Source of the DNA: Pseudomonadota bacterium | GTDB lineage: Bacteria > Pseudomonadota > Alphaproteobacteria > Acetobacterales > Acetobacteraceae | Length of the DNA stretch: 5,226 nt | Direction of reading: 5' to 3' | Assembly (NCBI GenBank): GCA_021805485.1 | Contig: JAJZFF010000675.1 | Span: 1 to 5,226, forward strand | Shown here: one piece after another, positions 1-5,226 of the stretch | Position numbering within the stretch: position 1 is the first letter of the stretch | Layout of the letters: the number at the start of each line of letters is the position of its first letter | Program-made: the position numbers and the translations under genes | Notes under the pieces: model-generated | What the model saw: the letters and a program-made list of their open reading frames with translations, nothing else | What the model was told of the DNA's origin: nothing | The model's database searches: none

Positions 1-997
1 TGCCGAGCACGGCGACCTCGCCCTTGGTGATTTCGGGTTGCAGGAAGCCGCGCAGCCGGTCGAGCACGTTCGGGCCGGTGGTGACCGGCGGCGGCGGCGG
101 CACGACGGCGGCGGCGCGGACGATCTTCGGCATCCGCGCCGGGTGGGCGGCGACCGACTGCGCGTAGAGCGTGGCGGACTGGCCGCCGAGACCGTAGTCG
201 AAGGCCGTGTAGACAAGGGCCAGCACCCCGGCGGCCGCCACCGCGGCGACCCAGACCGGCAGGGACGGGCGGCGCGGGCGGTAGGGCGCCGCAACGCCCT
301 GCCAGTGGGGCGCCAGTTCGGGGCTGGCGGCCGGGCGGGCGCGGCGGAGGACGGCATAGACATCCTCGCGCAGCCGGTCGATCTCGGCGGGGCCGCGCGG
401 ACTGAGCCGGTAGCGCCCCATGTAGCCGAGCGAGAGGCAGATATACATCAGCTCGAGAACCGGCAGGAACCGGCCCGGGTTCTGCATGATCTGCTTGAGG
501 ATGTCGAAGAAGCGCTCGCCGGAGCGGACCTCCTGATGGAAGGTGGACACCATCGAGCGCGCGGCCCAGGCGCCGCTGCTGCCCCAGGGGGTGGCGAGCA
601 CCACGTCATCGAGGCTGGCGCACAGGGCGTAATGCGCGGGGCGCAGCTGGTCGTTCGGAATGCCCGCATTGCGGCCGGCCTGCTCGAAGTCGCGCAACGC
701 GCGGGCGGTGCGTTCGCGCAGATCGCCCGAATCGGGCTGGGCCAGGGTGTTGCGCAGGCGAGCGAGCAACTGCAGCAGCGGGGCCGCGGCCGCCATCAGC
801 GGCGTCGAGCCGATATTCAGCGTCTCCGCGCCGCCCGCGGGCAGCGGGGATGCAGGCCGCGGCGGCTCGCTCCACGGGTCGCCACCGCCGGTTGGCGGCG
901 GCGGCGGCGGCGCGGGCGGGGGACGCCGGCCGCCCGGCGCCGGCCTGATGATCGTGCGGTCGGAATCGTCTGGTTCGGCAAACGGATTGTCGCTCAT
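1..997 (-). CDS. tssL: TssL (DotU/IcmH family) T6SS inner-membrane protein, extended OmpA-type form, 3' end outside the window
   Basis: TssL is the cytoplasmic and inner-membrane part of the TssJLM trans-envelope complex, contacting TssM and the baseplate. The open frame gives 332 residues from the ATG at 995-997 without a stop before the window edge. Seen in order: an N-terminal tail with NPFAEP (4-9) and DRTIIRPAPGGRR (13-25); a proline-rich linker (about 26-54); the DotU-type helical domain (about 58-240), including LRPAHYALCASLDDVVLATPWG and a block around NPGRFLPVLELMYICLSLGYMGRYR; one transmembrane helix (about 246-266, LPVWVAAVAAAGVLALVYTAF region); a periplasmic segment with five consecutive prolines; then VLDRLRGFLQPEITKGEVAVLG, which resembles the onset of the OmpA-like peptidoglycan-binding domain of extended TssL proteins. 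That domain itself is off the window. The gene starts 10 bp after the tssK stop with GAGGG just upstream. The family call is very secure; the OmpA extension is likely but only its first residues are seen. Confidence 0.95.
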   Translation of the reverse strand, partial: MSDNPFAEPDDSDRTIIRPAPGGRRPPPAPPPPPPTGGGDPWSEPPRPASPLPAGGAETLNIGSTPLMAAAAPLLQLLARLRNTLAQPDSGDLRERTARALRDFEQAGRNAGIPNDQLRPAHYALCASLDDVVLATPWGSSGAWAARSMVSTFHQEVRSGERFFDILKQIMQNPGRFLPVLELMYICLSLGYMGRYRLSPRGPAEIDRLREDVYAVLRRARPAASPELAPHWQGVAAPYRPRRPSLPVWVAAVAAAGVLALVYTAFDYGLGGQSATLYAQSVAAHPARMPKIVRAAAVVPPPPPVTTGPNVLDRLRGFLQPEITKGEVAVLG

Positions 998-1001
998 GCC
1001 A

Positions 1002-1006
1002 CCCTC
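1002..1006 (-). promoter_or_regulatory. Ribosome binding site of tssL
   Basis: Read on the minus strand, GAGGG lies in the 10-bp gap between the tssK stop (1008-1010) and the tssL ATG (995-997), inside AGAGGGTGGC. The spacer to the ATG is about 5 nt. It supports this start for tssL. Confidence 0.6.
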
Positions 1007-1007
1007 T

Positions 1008-2339
1008 TCAGCCGCGGATCGCCCAGAGTTCGAGTTTCAGCCCCGGAAATTCGCCCGATACGTGCAGTGCGAACGCGCCTGAATTCTGCATCTGCTGCCA
1101 GTGCGGACTGCCGCGATCGAGCTCGAAATAGGTGGCGCCGGCATAGAAAGGGATCTGCCGGGGCGCCACCGGGAGCGGCCGCACCGAGATGCCGGGCAGC
1201 GCGACGTTGACCAGTTCGCGGATATGCTCGACGGCGCCGATCTTCACCTGCGCGGGGAACAGCCGGCGCAGGGTCTCGGCCGGCACGTCGGCCTGCACGG
1301 TCAGGACGAAATTCGCGGCGCGCAGGATGCTGCGGTCGACGATCGGGCCGACATGAACGCCGTGGCGCCGCTCCTGCAGCGGGATCGGCACGGCGTTCTG
1401 TTCGATGACCGCCGAGAGCGCCCGCCGCAGATCGGCGACGACCGGCGCGAAGCTGCGTTGCAGATCGTCGTGCCGGTAACCGGGATAGGCGGTGGGCCGG
1501 CGGCTGCCCTCGATGAAGGTGGCGAACTCGCCGGCCATCGAGACGAAGGCGGAATAGAGGGTCTCCGGATGGATCACGGCGGCGTCGGCCCAGTGCTGGA
1601 GCATCGCCTGCCAGCGGTTGATCGCCTGGAGCAGCATGAAATCCTGCACCTCGGCGACGCCGCGCGTGCCCGGCGCGTTCAGCCGGGCGGCGAGCGCCTC
1701 GCCACGCTGGTGGATCATGCCGGAGAATTCGGCGATCAGCCCGGCGAGCGGCGGCGCCGCGTGACAGACCAGCGCCGGCGGGATCCAGCGGTCATCCAGC
1801 GTGACGCGCCGGTCGGCCGAAACCTCGACGATCCGCGCGACCGGCAGGCAGAGGAAGCCGGCGCGGTCCTCGCTGTCGAGGAGATAGCGCAGGCGCAGCC
1901 GGGCGATCAGCAGCTCCGCCGGCTCGGGCGAGGCGGAATGCGTGTCGTAGGCCTCGAAGCGGGCGGCGCCGTAGCGTCCCTCGGTGCTGCCGTCTTCCGC
2001 GGCGATCTCGGCGGCGCCGGGCTGGCGCACCGGCAGCGCGAGGTGAAGCAGCATGTTGCGCGTGTTCTCGGGCACCTCGAACGGCGGCGGATGATCGGCC
2101 TCGCCCGGCAGGGAGAAGCAGGTTCCGTCCTCGAACACGCCTTCAGCCTCGGCCAGGGCGAAACGGCCGGTGCCGAGCAGTTCCCGGTTGACCGCGAGAC
2201 GGGAGATTCCCCACGGATAGGGCCGCAGCGCCGCCACCCGGCCGCGCACCTGGGCTTCGAGCCAACGGTCCTGTTGCTGGAAATGCTGCGAGCGCAGGAA
2301 CATGCCTTCCTGCCAGACGACCCTGTTGGTCCAGCTCAT
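1008..2339 (-). CDS. tssK: TssK, T6SS baseplate protein
   Basis: TssK is a trimeric cytoplasmic protein that joins the T6SS baseplate wedges (TssEFG) to the TssJLM membrane complex. The 443-residue product matches the usual family length of about 440-450. The N-terminus has the family hallmark VVWQEGMFLRSQHFQQQDRW (8-27), followed by the RPYPWG element near residue 39. A helical middle follows (HQRGEALAARL and the block around LLQAINRWQAMLQHW). The C-terminal receptor-binding region includes PRQIPFYAGATYFEL and ends SGAFALHVSGEFPGLKLELWAIRG, typical of full-length TssK. No frameshift or missing segment is evident. The ATG at 2337-2339 starts 6 bp after the tssJ stop, with GAAGGG about 10 nt upstream inside the tssJ end, which suggests co-transcription and coupled translation. 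Overlapping long plus-strand reading frames are antisense shadows. Confidence 0.97.
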   Translation of the reverse strand: MSWTNRVVWQEGMFLRSQHFQQQDRWLEAQVRGRVAALRPYPWGISRLAVNRELLGTGRFALAEAEGVFEDGTCFSLPGEADHPPPFEVPENTRNMLLHLALPVRQPGAAEIAAEDGSTEGRYGAARFEAYDTHSASPEPAELLIARLRLRYLLDSEDRAGFLCLPVARIVEVSADRRVTLDDRWIPPALVCHAAPPLAGLIAEFSGMIHQRGEALAARLNAPGTRGVAEVQDFMLLQAINRWQAMLQHWADAAVIHPETLYSAFVSMAGEFATFIEGSRRPTAYPGYRHDDLQRSFAPVVADLRRALSAVIEQNAVPIPLQERRHGVHVGPIVDRSILRAANFVLTVQADVPAETLRRLFPAQVKIGAVEHIRELVNVALPGISVRPLPVAPRQIPFYAGATYFELDRGSPHWQQMQNSGAFALHVSGEFPGLKLELWAIRG

Positions 2340-2345
2340 CGACGT

Positions 2346-2816
2346 TCAGCCCTTCGGTTTGGTTGGGACGAGCTTGGCGTCCAATCCGTCGATCCGCAAG
2401 GTCAGCGCGTTCGTTTCATGCGCCTTCACCGGCGCGACGAGGCGCCATGTCGCCCGGTCGATCGCCCGGAAGAACACGGCGATGCCGATCGACTGCGCCT
2501 GATCCGGCAATTTGTGCGTCAGCTTCACCGTGGCGCCGGGCGCGACGATCGTCTGCTCCGACGGACCGGCGAGGTCGCTGCCGAGCAGGGACGTGGCCTT
2601 GCCGAGCAACGAATACGGGTCGGCGGCATTGAACTTGCCGGCGGTGACCAGCGGGTAGACCCGCACGGCCACCGGCTCGGCAGTGCCCGAGGCATCGGGG
2701 TTCTGGTTGGCCCCGCCCGTGATGGTCAGCGACAGCACCGCCGGCGGCTTCGGCGGCGGCGTGCCGCAGCCGGCAAGGAGGACAGGAAGTGCGAGGATGA
2801 TCGAACGGCGCTTCAC
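2346..2816 (-). CDS. tssJ: TssJ, T6SS outer-membrane lipoprotein
   Basis: TssJ is the outer-membrane lipoprotein that anchors the periplasmic part of TssM to the outer membrane. The 156-residue product starts MKRRS, then a hydrophobic stretch (6-15) and the lipobox LLAGC, so signal peptidase II should cleave before Cys17; the residue after the cysteine is Gly, not Asp, which fits outer-membrane sorting. A proline-rich spacer (TPPPKPP) follows, then the beta-sandwich domain with family features: the NPDASGTAEPVAVRVYPL segment, FNAADPYSLL and the VFFRAIDRATWRLV segment. The length is normal for TssJ. The start is GTG at 2814-2816, overlapping the fha stop as GTGA, with GGAGG 10 nt upstream. No in-frame ATG near the lipoprotein signal competes with it. 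The gene lies directly before tssK and tssL, its usual company. Confidence 0.96.
   Translation of the reverse strand: MKRRSIILALPVLLAGCGTPPPKPPAVLSLTITGGANQNPDASGTAEPVAVRVYPLVTAGKFNAADPYSLLGKATSLLGSDLAGPSEQTIVAPGATVKLTHKLPDQAQSIGIAVFFRAIDRATWRLVAPVKAHETNALTLRIDGLDAKLVPTKPKG
2350..2355 (-). promoter_or_regulatory. Probable ribosome binding site of tssK
   Basis: GAAGGG on the minus strand, inside the last codons of tssJ, with a 10-nt spacer to the tssK ATG. The match to the anti-Shine-Dalgarno sequence is moderate. Its place inside tssJ would couple the two translations. Confidence 0.45.
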
Positions 2817-4189
2817 GTTTCACTGGCCTCCGCATCCGACAGGGCGCGCTCGTAGGCGCGGGCAAAGGTCTTGCCGAAGACGTTGTCGAAATCGTCGGCA
2901 AGGGCCGCGCTGAGCTGGCCATACAATGTTTCATAGGCCTCGAAGGCGCGCGCCTTGCGCTGGGCCGGCAGCAGCGCGCGCGCCGATTCGGCCTCCGCCC
3001 GCAGCGGCGCGGGATCGAGCCGGGCGAACAGGGCGCGCACCGCGGCCTGCATGCCGCTCATCACCGCGATCTCGTGCAGGCGGATATCGCGCAGCGCGTC
3101 CCGCACCGCCTCCTCGGCCTGCAGGTCGCTGGTGCGGCGGCCGAGGCCGATCAGCGCGGCCATCGCATCGTCGTCATCCGCCGAGAATTTGAGCGGGTTG
3201 TTGCCGCGCGCGCGGATCATCGTCTGTTCGATCCGGAATTCGCCCTTGATCGCGGCGCGGGCGATCATCACCTGGCGCAGCCCGCCCACCATGGCGCGGA
3301 ACAGACCGGCGAGGCGACGCATCAGCAGTTCCGGATCCGCCGGCGGCGGCAGCCCGTCCATGCCCGCGGCCTCGAGAAAGATCCTGAGCAGATCGCCGCC
3401 GGGCGCGCCGGCCGGCAGGGGAGCGGGCGGAACGGGGGCGGGCGACAGGGGAGCGGGCGGCGCCGGAGCGGCTGGCGGGGGCGGCTGGATCTCGGCGGGC
3501 GGCGGCAGCGGCGAAGGCGCCGTCCATGCCGGGCCGGCCGACGCCGTGTTGGCGCCGGGTTCGAGGCCCAGATCCCAGTCATCGGGCAGAAGTTTCGGCG
3601 CCATCGGCGCGGGGCGGAAGACGTCGTTCTGCGCCGGCGAGTGGTCGGGCACCGGCGTCGGGCCGAACAGGGCATCGTCATCCGGCAGGCCGGCAAAGTC
3701 GTCGGGCATCGAAATCGAATTGCCGCCGCCGAACCACTCGTCGGATACGGGAGAGGAAGCGGGTGCCGCGGGCTTGGCGAACGGGTCCTCGCCGAACGGA
3801 TCGGCGAAGGGGTCCGGCCGGGTCGCGGGCGCGGCGCCGAAACCACCGCCATATCCCGCATCCCCGAAGCCGCGCTCGACGAGACGGGCTTCGATTTCGT
3901 AGCTGCCCAGCCGGATCCGGTCGCCGTCGCTCAGCGCGTGAACGCGGCCGGCGCCAAGCGGCTCGATGTCCTGATTGACGAATGTGCCGTTGGTGCTGGT
4001 GTCGGCGATCTGCCAGGCGCCGGCACGCCAGGCGATCACGCAATGCCGCTTGGACAGCACGCGATCGGGATCGGTGAGCACCCAGTCATTGTCCGGACCG
4101 CGGCCGATGCGGAATTCCCCGCCCTCGATGCTGCGGGTTTCCGGCGGGGCCGCATCCGGGCAGCGGAGCACGCTGAGCGTGAGGGTCAT
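2813..4189 (-). CDS. tagH: TagH/Fha, T6SS-associated FHA-domain protein
   Basis: This is the FHA-domain regulator found in post-translationally controlled T6SSs. It binds phosphothreonine made by a PpkA-type kinase and promotes assembly or firing. The product has 458 residues. The FHA domain is about 1-105, with the binding-site residues in place: Arg30 in GRG, SKRH (46-49, Ser46 and His49), and the TSTNGTFVN loop (64-72). Residues about 106-262 are a low-complexity linker with three DPF motifs (126-137), acidic patches and a long proline/alanine stretch (225-262). The C-terminal helical domain (about 265-450) is that of the T6SS FHA family, with the signature FRIEQTMIRARGNNPLKFS at about 318-336. 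The ATG at 4187-4189 overlaps the preceding stop as ATGA, with GGAGG 7 nt upstream. The mid-gene GC peak (about 87% in one 60-base line) comes from the Pro/Ala linker. No kinase gene is in the window. Confidence 0.95.
   Translation of the reverse strand: MTLTLSVLRCPDAAPPETRSIEGGEFRIGRGPDNDWVLTDPDRVLSKRHCVIAWRAGAWQIADTSTNGTFVNQDIEPLGAGRVHALSDGDRIRLGSYEIEARLVERGFGDAGYGGGFGAAPATRPDPFADPFGEDPFAKPAAPASSPVSDEWFGGGNSISMPDDFAGLPDDDALFGPTPVPDHSPAQNDVFRPAPMAPKLLPDDWDLGLEPGANTASAGPAWTAPSPLPPPAEIQPPPPAAPAPPAPLSPAPVPPAPLPAGAPGGDLLRIFLEAAGMDGLPPPADPELLMRRLAGLFRAMVGGLRQVMIARAAIKGEFRIEQTMIRARGNNPLKFSADDDDAMAALIGLGRRTSDLQAEEAVRDALRDIRLHEIAVMSGMQAAVRALFARLDPAPLRAEAESARALLPAQRKARAFEAYETLYGQLSAALADDFDNVFGKTFARAYERALSDAEASET
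2827..2831 (-). promoter_or_regulatory. Ribosome binding site of tssJ
   Basis: GGAGG on the minus strand within the last codons of fha, 10 nt before the GTG at 2814-2816. It decides in favour of the GTG start, which overlaps the fha stop by 4 bp. Confidence 0.7.
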
Positions 4190-4767
4190 TGTTCGGCCTC
4201 CGGCGGCAGTCGGCCGACGCCGCCGGCGGCGATCTCACGGGCCGAACGAAGGAAGAGCGCGAGACGGGCCGGGCCGCGCTGCGCGTCCCCGCGCACGGCG
4301 GCAAGGGCAACGGCACCGGCCACGGCCACGCCGGTCAGATGCGCAGGCGGCGGCACCGGCGGCTGGTCGGGCGGGGAAATGCTCGGGCCGGACCAGAAGG
4401 CGGCGACCGCCGCCCAGGCCTCCGGCGTCTGGAACCCGATCGCTTCCGCCCTGCTCATCGCGGCGCGGCGCCCCTCCTCGTTCTGCTGGCGAACCCAAAG
4501 CTCGACCGCATCGAGGGTCGCGCGCCCGGTCTCCGCGAGGTCCGCGGGAGCGGTGTGCCGCGCGCACATCGCCGCCCACCAGACCGCCTCGCGCCGCGGC
4601 AGGGCATGGGCGAAGCACCGCGTCGCCTCCACCAGGAAGCCGGCTCCCTCCAGCGCGTCGATCAGGGCGGGCACGGTGGCCGCGCCGCCGGCAGCCGCCA
4701 GCGCTTCCTCGCCAAGGGCTGCATGGGCGAGTACGGTCTCACGCACGGCTGCCTGTATCTTGTCCAT
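4186..4767 (-). CDS. Conserved T6SS-associated protein of unknown function (DUF6931-like, tentative)
   Basis: A soluble-looking protein of 193 residues, function unknown. From memory it resembles the DUF6931 family found in alphaproteobacterial T6SS loci, but I could not search for it. Residues below are counted from the ATG at 4765-4767. A mostly helical, alanine-rich N-terminal half carries ALPRREAVWWAAMCARH (about 55-71). A second conserved-looking stretch, AVELWVRQQNEEGRRAAMSR (about 87-106), leads to AEAIGFQTPEAWAAVAAFWSG. A proline-rich break follows (SISPPDQPPVPPPAHLTG), then a short apolar segment (VAVAGAVALAAV), too short and weak for a sure membrane span, then a C-terminal helix. 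There is no signal peptide and no catalytic motif. An in-frame GTG at 4780-4782 would add five residues, but it lies inside the GAGGTGG that looks like the ribosome binding site, so the ATG is preferred. It sits between vgrG and fha, and its stop overlaps the fha start. A role in VgrG or effector handling, or in Fha regulation, is only a guess. Confidence 0.85.
   Translation of the reverse strand: MDKIQAAVRETVLAHAALGEEALAAAGGAATVPALIDALEGAGFLVEATRCFAHALPRREAVWWAAMCARHTAPADLAETGRATLDAVELWVRQQNEEGRRAAMSRAEAIGFQTPEAWAAVAAFWSGPSISPPDQPPVPPPAHLTGVAVAGAVALAAVRGDAQRGPARLALFLRSAREIAAGGVGRLPPEAEQ
4197..4201 (-). promoter_or_regulatory. Ribosome binding site of tagH/fha
   Basis: GGAGG on the minus strand within the last codons of the upstream small gene, 7 nt before the fha ATG. 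It is the best-placed site in the window and supports the ATGA overlap start. Confidence 0.75.
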
Positions 4768-4778
4768 CTTCCGTGCAT

Positions 4779-4785
4779 CCACCTC
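4779..4785 (-). promoter_or_regulatory. Ribosome binding site overlapping the vgrG stop codon
   Basis: On the minus strand the vgrG stop TGA runs into GAGGTGG (TGAGGTGG), 11 nt before the ATG at 4765-4767 of the next gene. The alternative GTG start at 4780-4782 is part of this same motif, which argues against its use. The arrangement suggests that translation of the small gene depends on ribosomes finishing vgrG. Confidence 0.5.
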
Positions 4786-5226
4786 AGTTCACCATGATGA
4801 TCCCGCCCTGGAGTTTCAGCATCCCCGAGCCGGAATGCTGCGCAATCGCGCCGCTCGTCGACAGCTCGGCCTGGGCATTGATCTTGATGAGGGTGCCGGA
4901 GAGCGTGATGCCCGTCATGTCGATCTTGATGCTGTTTCCGCCCACTTTCAGCGTGATCGACTCCATCGACTCATAGGTGACGGCCCCGGTCACGGATACG
5001 GATTGCTGCCCCTGCACCGACACGCTCTGCTTGCCCTTGACCGTGACGGACTGGTTGCCATCGACCGTCTCGGAATGGTCCTGCTTGACCTCGAAGGTAC
5101 GATTTCCTTTCACCGTCTCGGTCTGGTTGCCGTCCACGGTGATCGCCTCGTCCTTCTTGACGGTCACCGTGCGGTTGTTGCCGATCGTGCGGGTTTCATC
5201 ATGCTCGACCTCGACCGTATAATCCC
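4784..5226 (-). CDS. vgrG: VgrG (TssI) spike protein, C-terminal part only; 5' end outside the window
   Basis: VgrG trimers form the tip of the T6SS tube and carry effectors. The last 146 residues are visible, starting DYTVEVEHDETRTIGNNRTV, which is the classic VgrG junction from the gp5-like OB region into the needle. Next come ten 8-residue beta-helix repeats, then GGNSIKIDMTGITLSGTLIKIN, the usual closing strand pattern of VgrG, then a tail of about 30 residues ending MLKLQGGIIMVN before TGA at 4784-4786. There is no C-terminal effector domain, so this is a structural VgrG with a short tail. Such a tail would be expected to seat a PAAR tip or a cargo effector. The gp27-like and OB domains lie off the right edge. 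An internal GTG at 5165-5167 could mimic a start, but the frame stays open and homologous to the window edge. Confidence 0.96.
   Translation of the reverse strand, partial: DYTVEVEHDETRTIGNNRTVTVKKDEAITVDGNQTETVKGNRTFEVKQDHSETVDGNQSVTVKGKQSVSVQGQQSVSVTGAVTYESMESITLKVGGNSIKIDMTGITLSGTLIKINAQAELSTSGAIAQHSGSGMLKLQGGIIMVN
4979..5218 (-). repeat. Ten octapeptide (24-bp) repeats encoding the VgrG beta-helix needle
   Basis: On the minus strand from 5218 to 4979 the protein divides exactly into ten 8-residue units with no insertion. Examples are TVEVEHDE, TRTIGNNR, TVTVKKDE, AITVDGNQ, TETVKGNR, SVTVKGKQ and SVSVQGQQ. The consensus is [T/S]-x-[T/S/E]-[V/I]-x-[G/polar]-[N/D/Q]-[Q/R/E], with Val or Ile at position 4 of all ten units. 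A degenerate eleventh unit, TYESMESI, follows. This is the gp5/VgrG triple-stranded beta-helix repeat. The DNA repeats are imperfect, so they reflect protein constraint and not a recent tandem expansion. Confidence 0.9.

Noticed and set aside
890..930. CGG-rich runs (also near 89-105 and 3420-3500) considered as microsatellites or phase-variable tracts.
   Set aside because: They encode proline runs in TssL and Fha linkers in units of three, so slippage would not shift the frame. They are ordinary for high-GC proline-rich linkers.
38..1210. Plus-strand frame of 390 codons.
   Set aside because: It is the exact codon-register mirror of tssL (the codons are paired reverse complements) and its product is low-complexity Arg/Gly/Ala. 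The minus-strand TssL translation shows clear family motifs.
1101..2855. Longest open frame in the window, 584 codons on the plus strand.
   Set aside because: It lies antisense to tssK and tssJ, both firmly identified. Its product is Arg/Gly/Asp/His-rich with no recognisable domain. Long antisense frames are expected at this GC content.
4290..4335. Apolar segment (VAVAGAVALAAV) in the small unknown protein considered as a membrane helix.
   Set aside because: It is only about 12-14 residues of mainly Ala/Val and is followed by a charged stretch, so it is too short and weak for a confident membrane span.
2955..4976. Plus-strand frames of 315 and 333 codons (2955-3902 and 3975-4976).
   Set aside because: They mirror the fha gene and the small gene plus the end of vgrG. 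The products are Ser/Arg/Pro/Gly-rich without domains and have no convincing ribosome binding site.
4979..5218. Regular 24-bp periodicity considered as a CRISPR-like or tandem DNA repeat.
   Set aside because: The repeats are imperfect, have no spacers and are in frame with the VgrG beta-helix, so protein structure explains them.
4977..5222. Plus-strand frame with a regular Thr/Val/Ser pattern that looks like a repeat protein.
   Set aside because: The periodicity is the antisense image of the VgrG octapeptide repeats.
4784..5226. Lower GC (about 57-60% in sampled lines) in the vgrG end, considered as a sign of horizontal transfer.
   Set aside because: The Thr/Val/Lys/Asn/Gln-rich beta-helix forces AT-richer codons, and the neighbouring genes are Ala/Arg/Pro-rich. 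Composition alone does not support transfer.

Overview
The window holds six contiguous genes of a type VI secretion system (T6SS) cluster. All are on the minus strand, so the transcribed order runs from right to left: the 3' end of vgrG (tssI), a small gene of unknown function, tagH/fha, tssJ, tssK and the 5' part of tssL. Both end genes run off the window. Coding density is essentially complete. Gaps are at most about 16 bp, and fha and tssJ each overlap the preceding stop codon by 4 bp (ATGA and GTGA). No RNA gene, insertion sequence, CRISPR array, promoter or terminator was seen, and no stretch of 300 bases lacks a gene.

The organism is a high-GC Gram-negative bacterium. A TssJ lipoprotein, a TssK baseplate protein and an OmpA-extended TssL are proteobacterial T6SS parts. 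The high GC content, the FHA protein and the TssL N-terminal motif (DRTIIRPAPGGRR, like that in Agrobacterium) suggest an alphaproteobacterium. That placement is an inference, and no genus can be named from this sequence.

How the genes work together: VgrG is the puncturing tip of the injected tube, and here only its triple-stranded beta-helix needle and C-terminal tail are visible. TssK links the baseplate to the membrane complex. TssJ (outer-membrane lipoprotein) and TssL (inner-membrane anchor, here with the start of a peptidoglycan-binding OmpA domain) belong to the trans-envelope complex; their partner TssM is not in the window. TagH/Fha carries a phosphothreonine-binding FHA domain, and the TssL N-terminus carries a threonine (Thr15) in the motif context that Fha reads in Agrobacterium. 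The window therefore probably encodes both sides of a post-translational switch, with the kinase and phosphatase elsewhere.

The least understood part is the protein of about 193 residues between vgrG and fha. It looks like a conserved T6SS-associated family (tentatively DUF6931) and is not one of the known VgrG adaptor families. The rest is a recognisable T6SS, and I do not claim a wholly new system.
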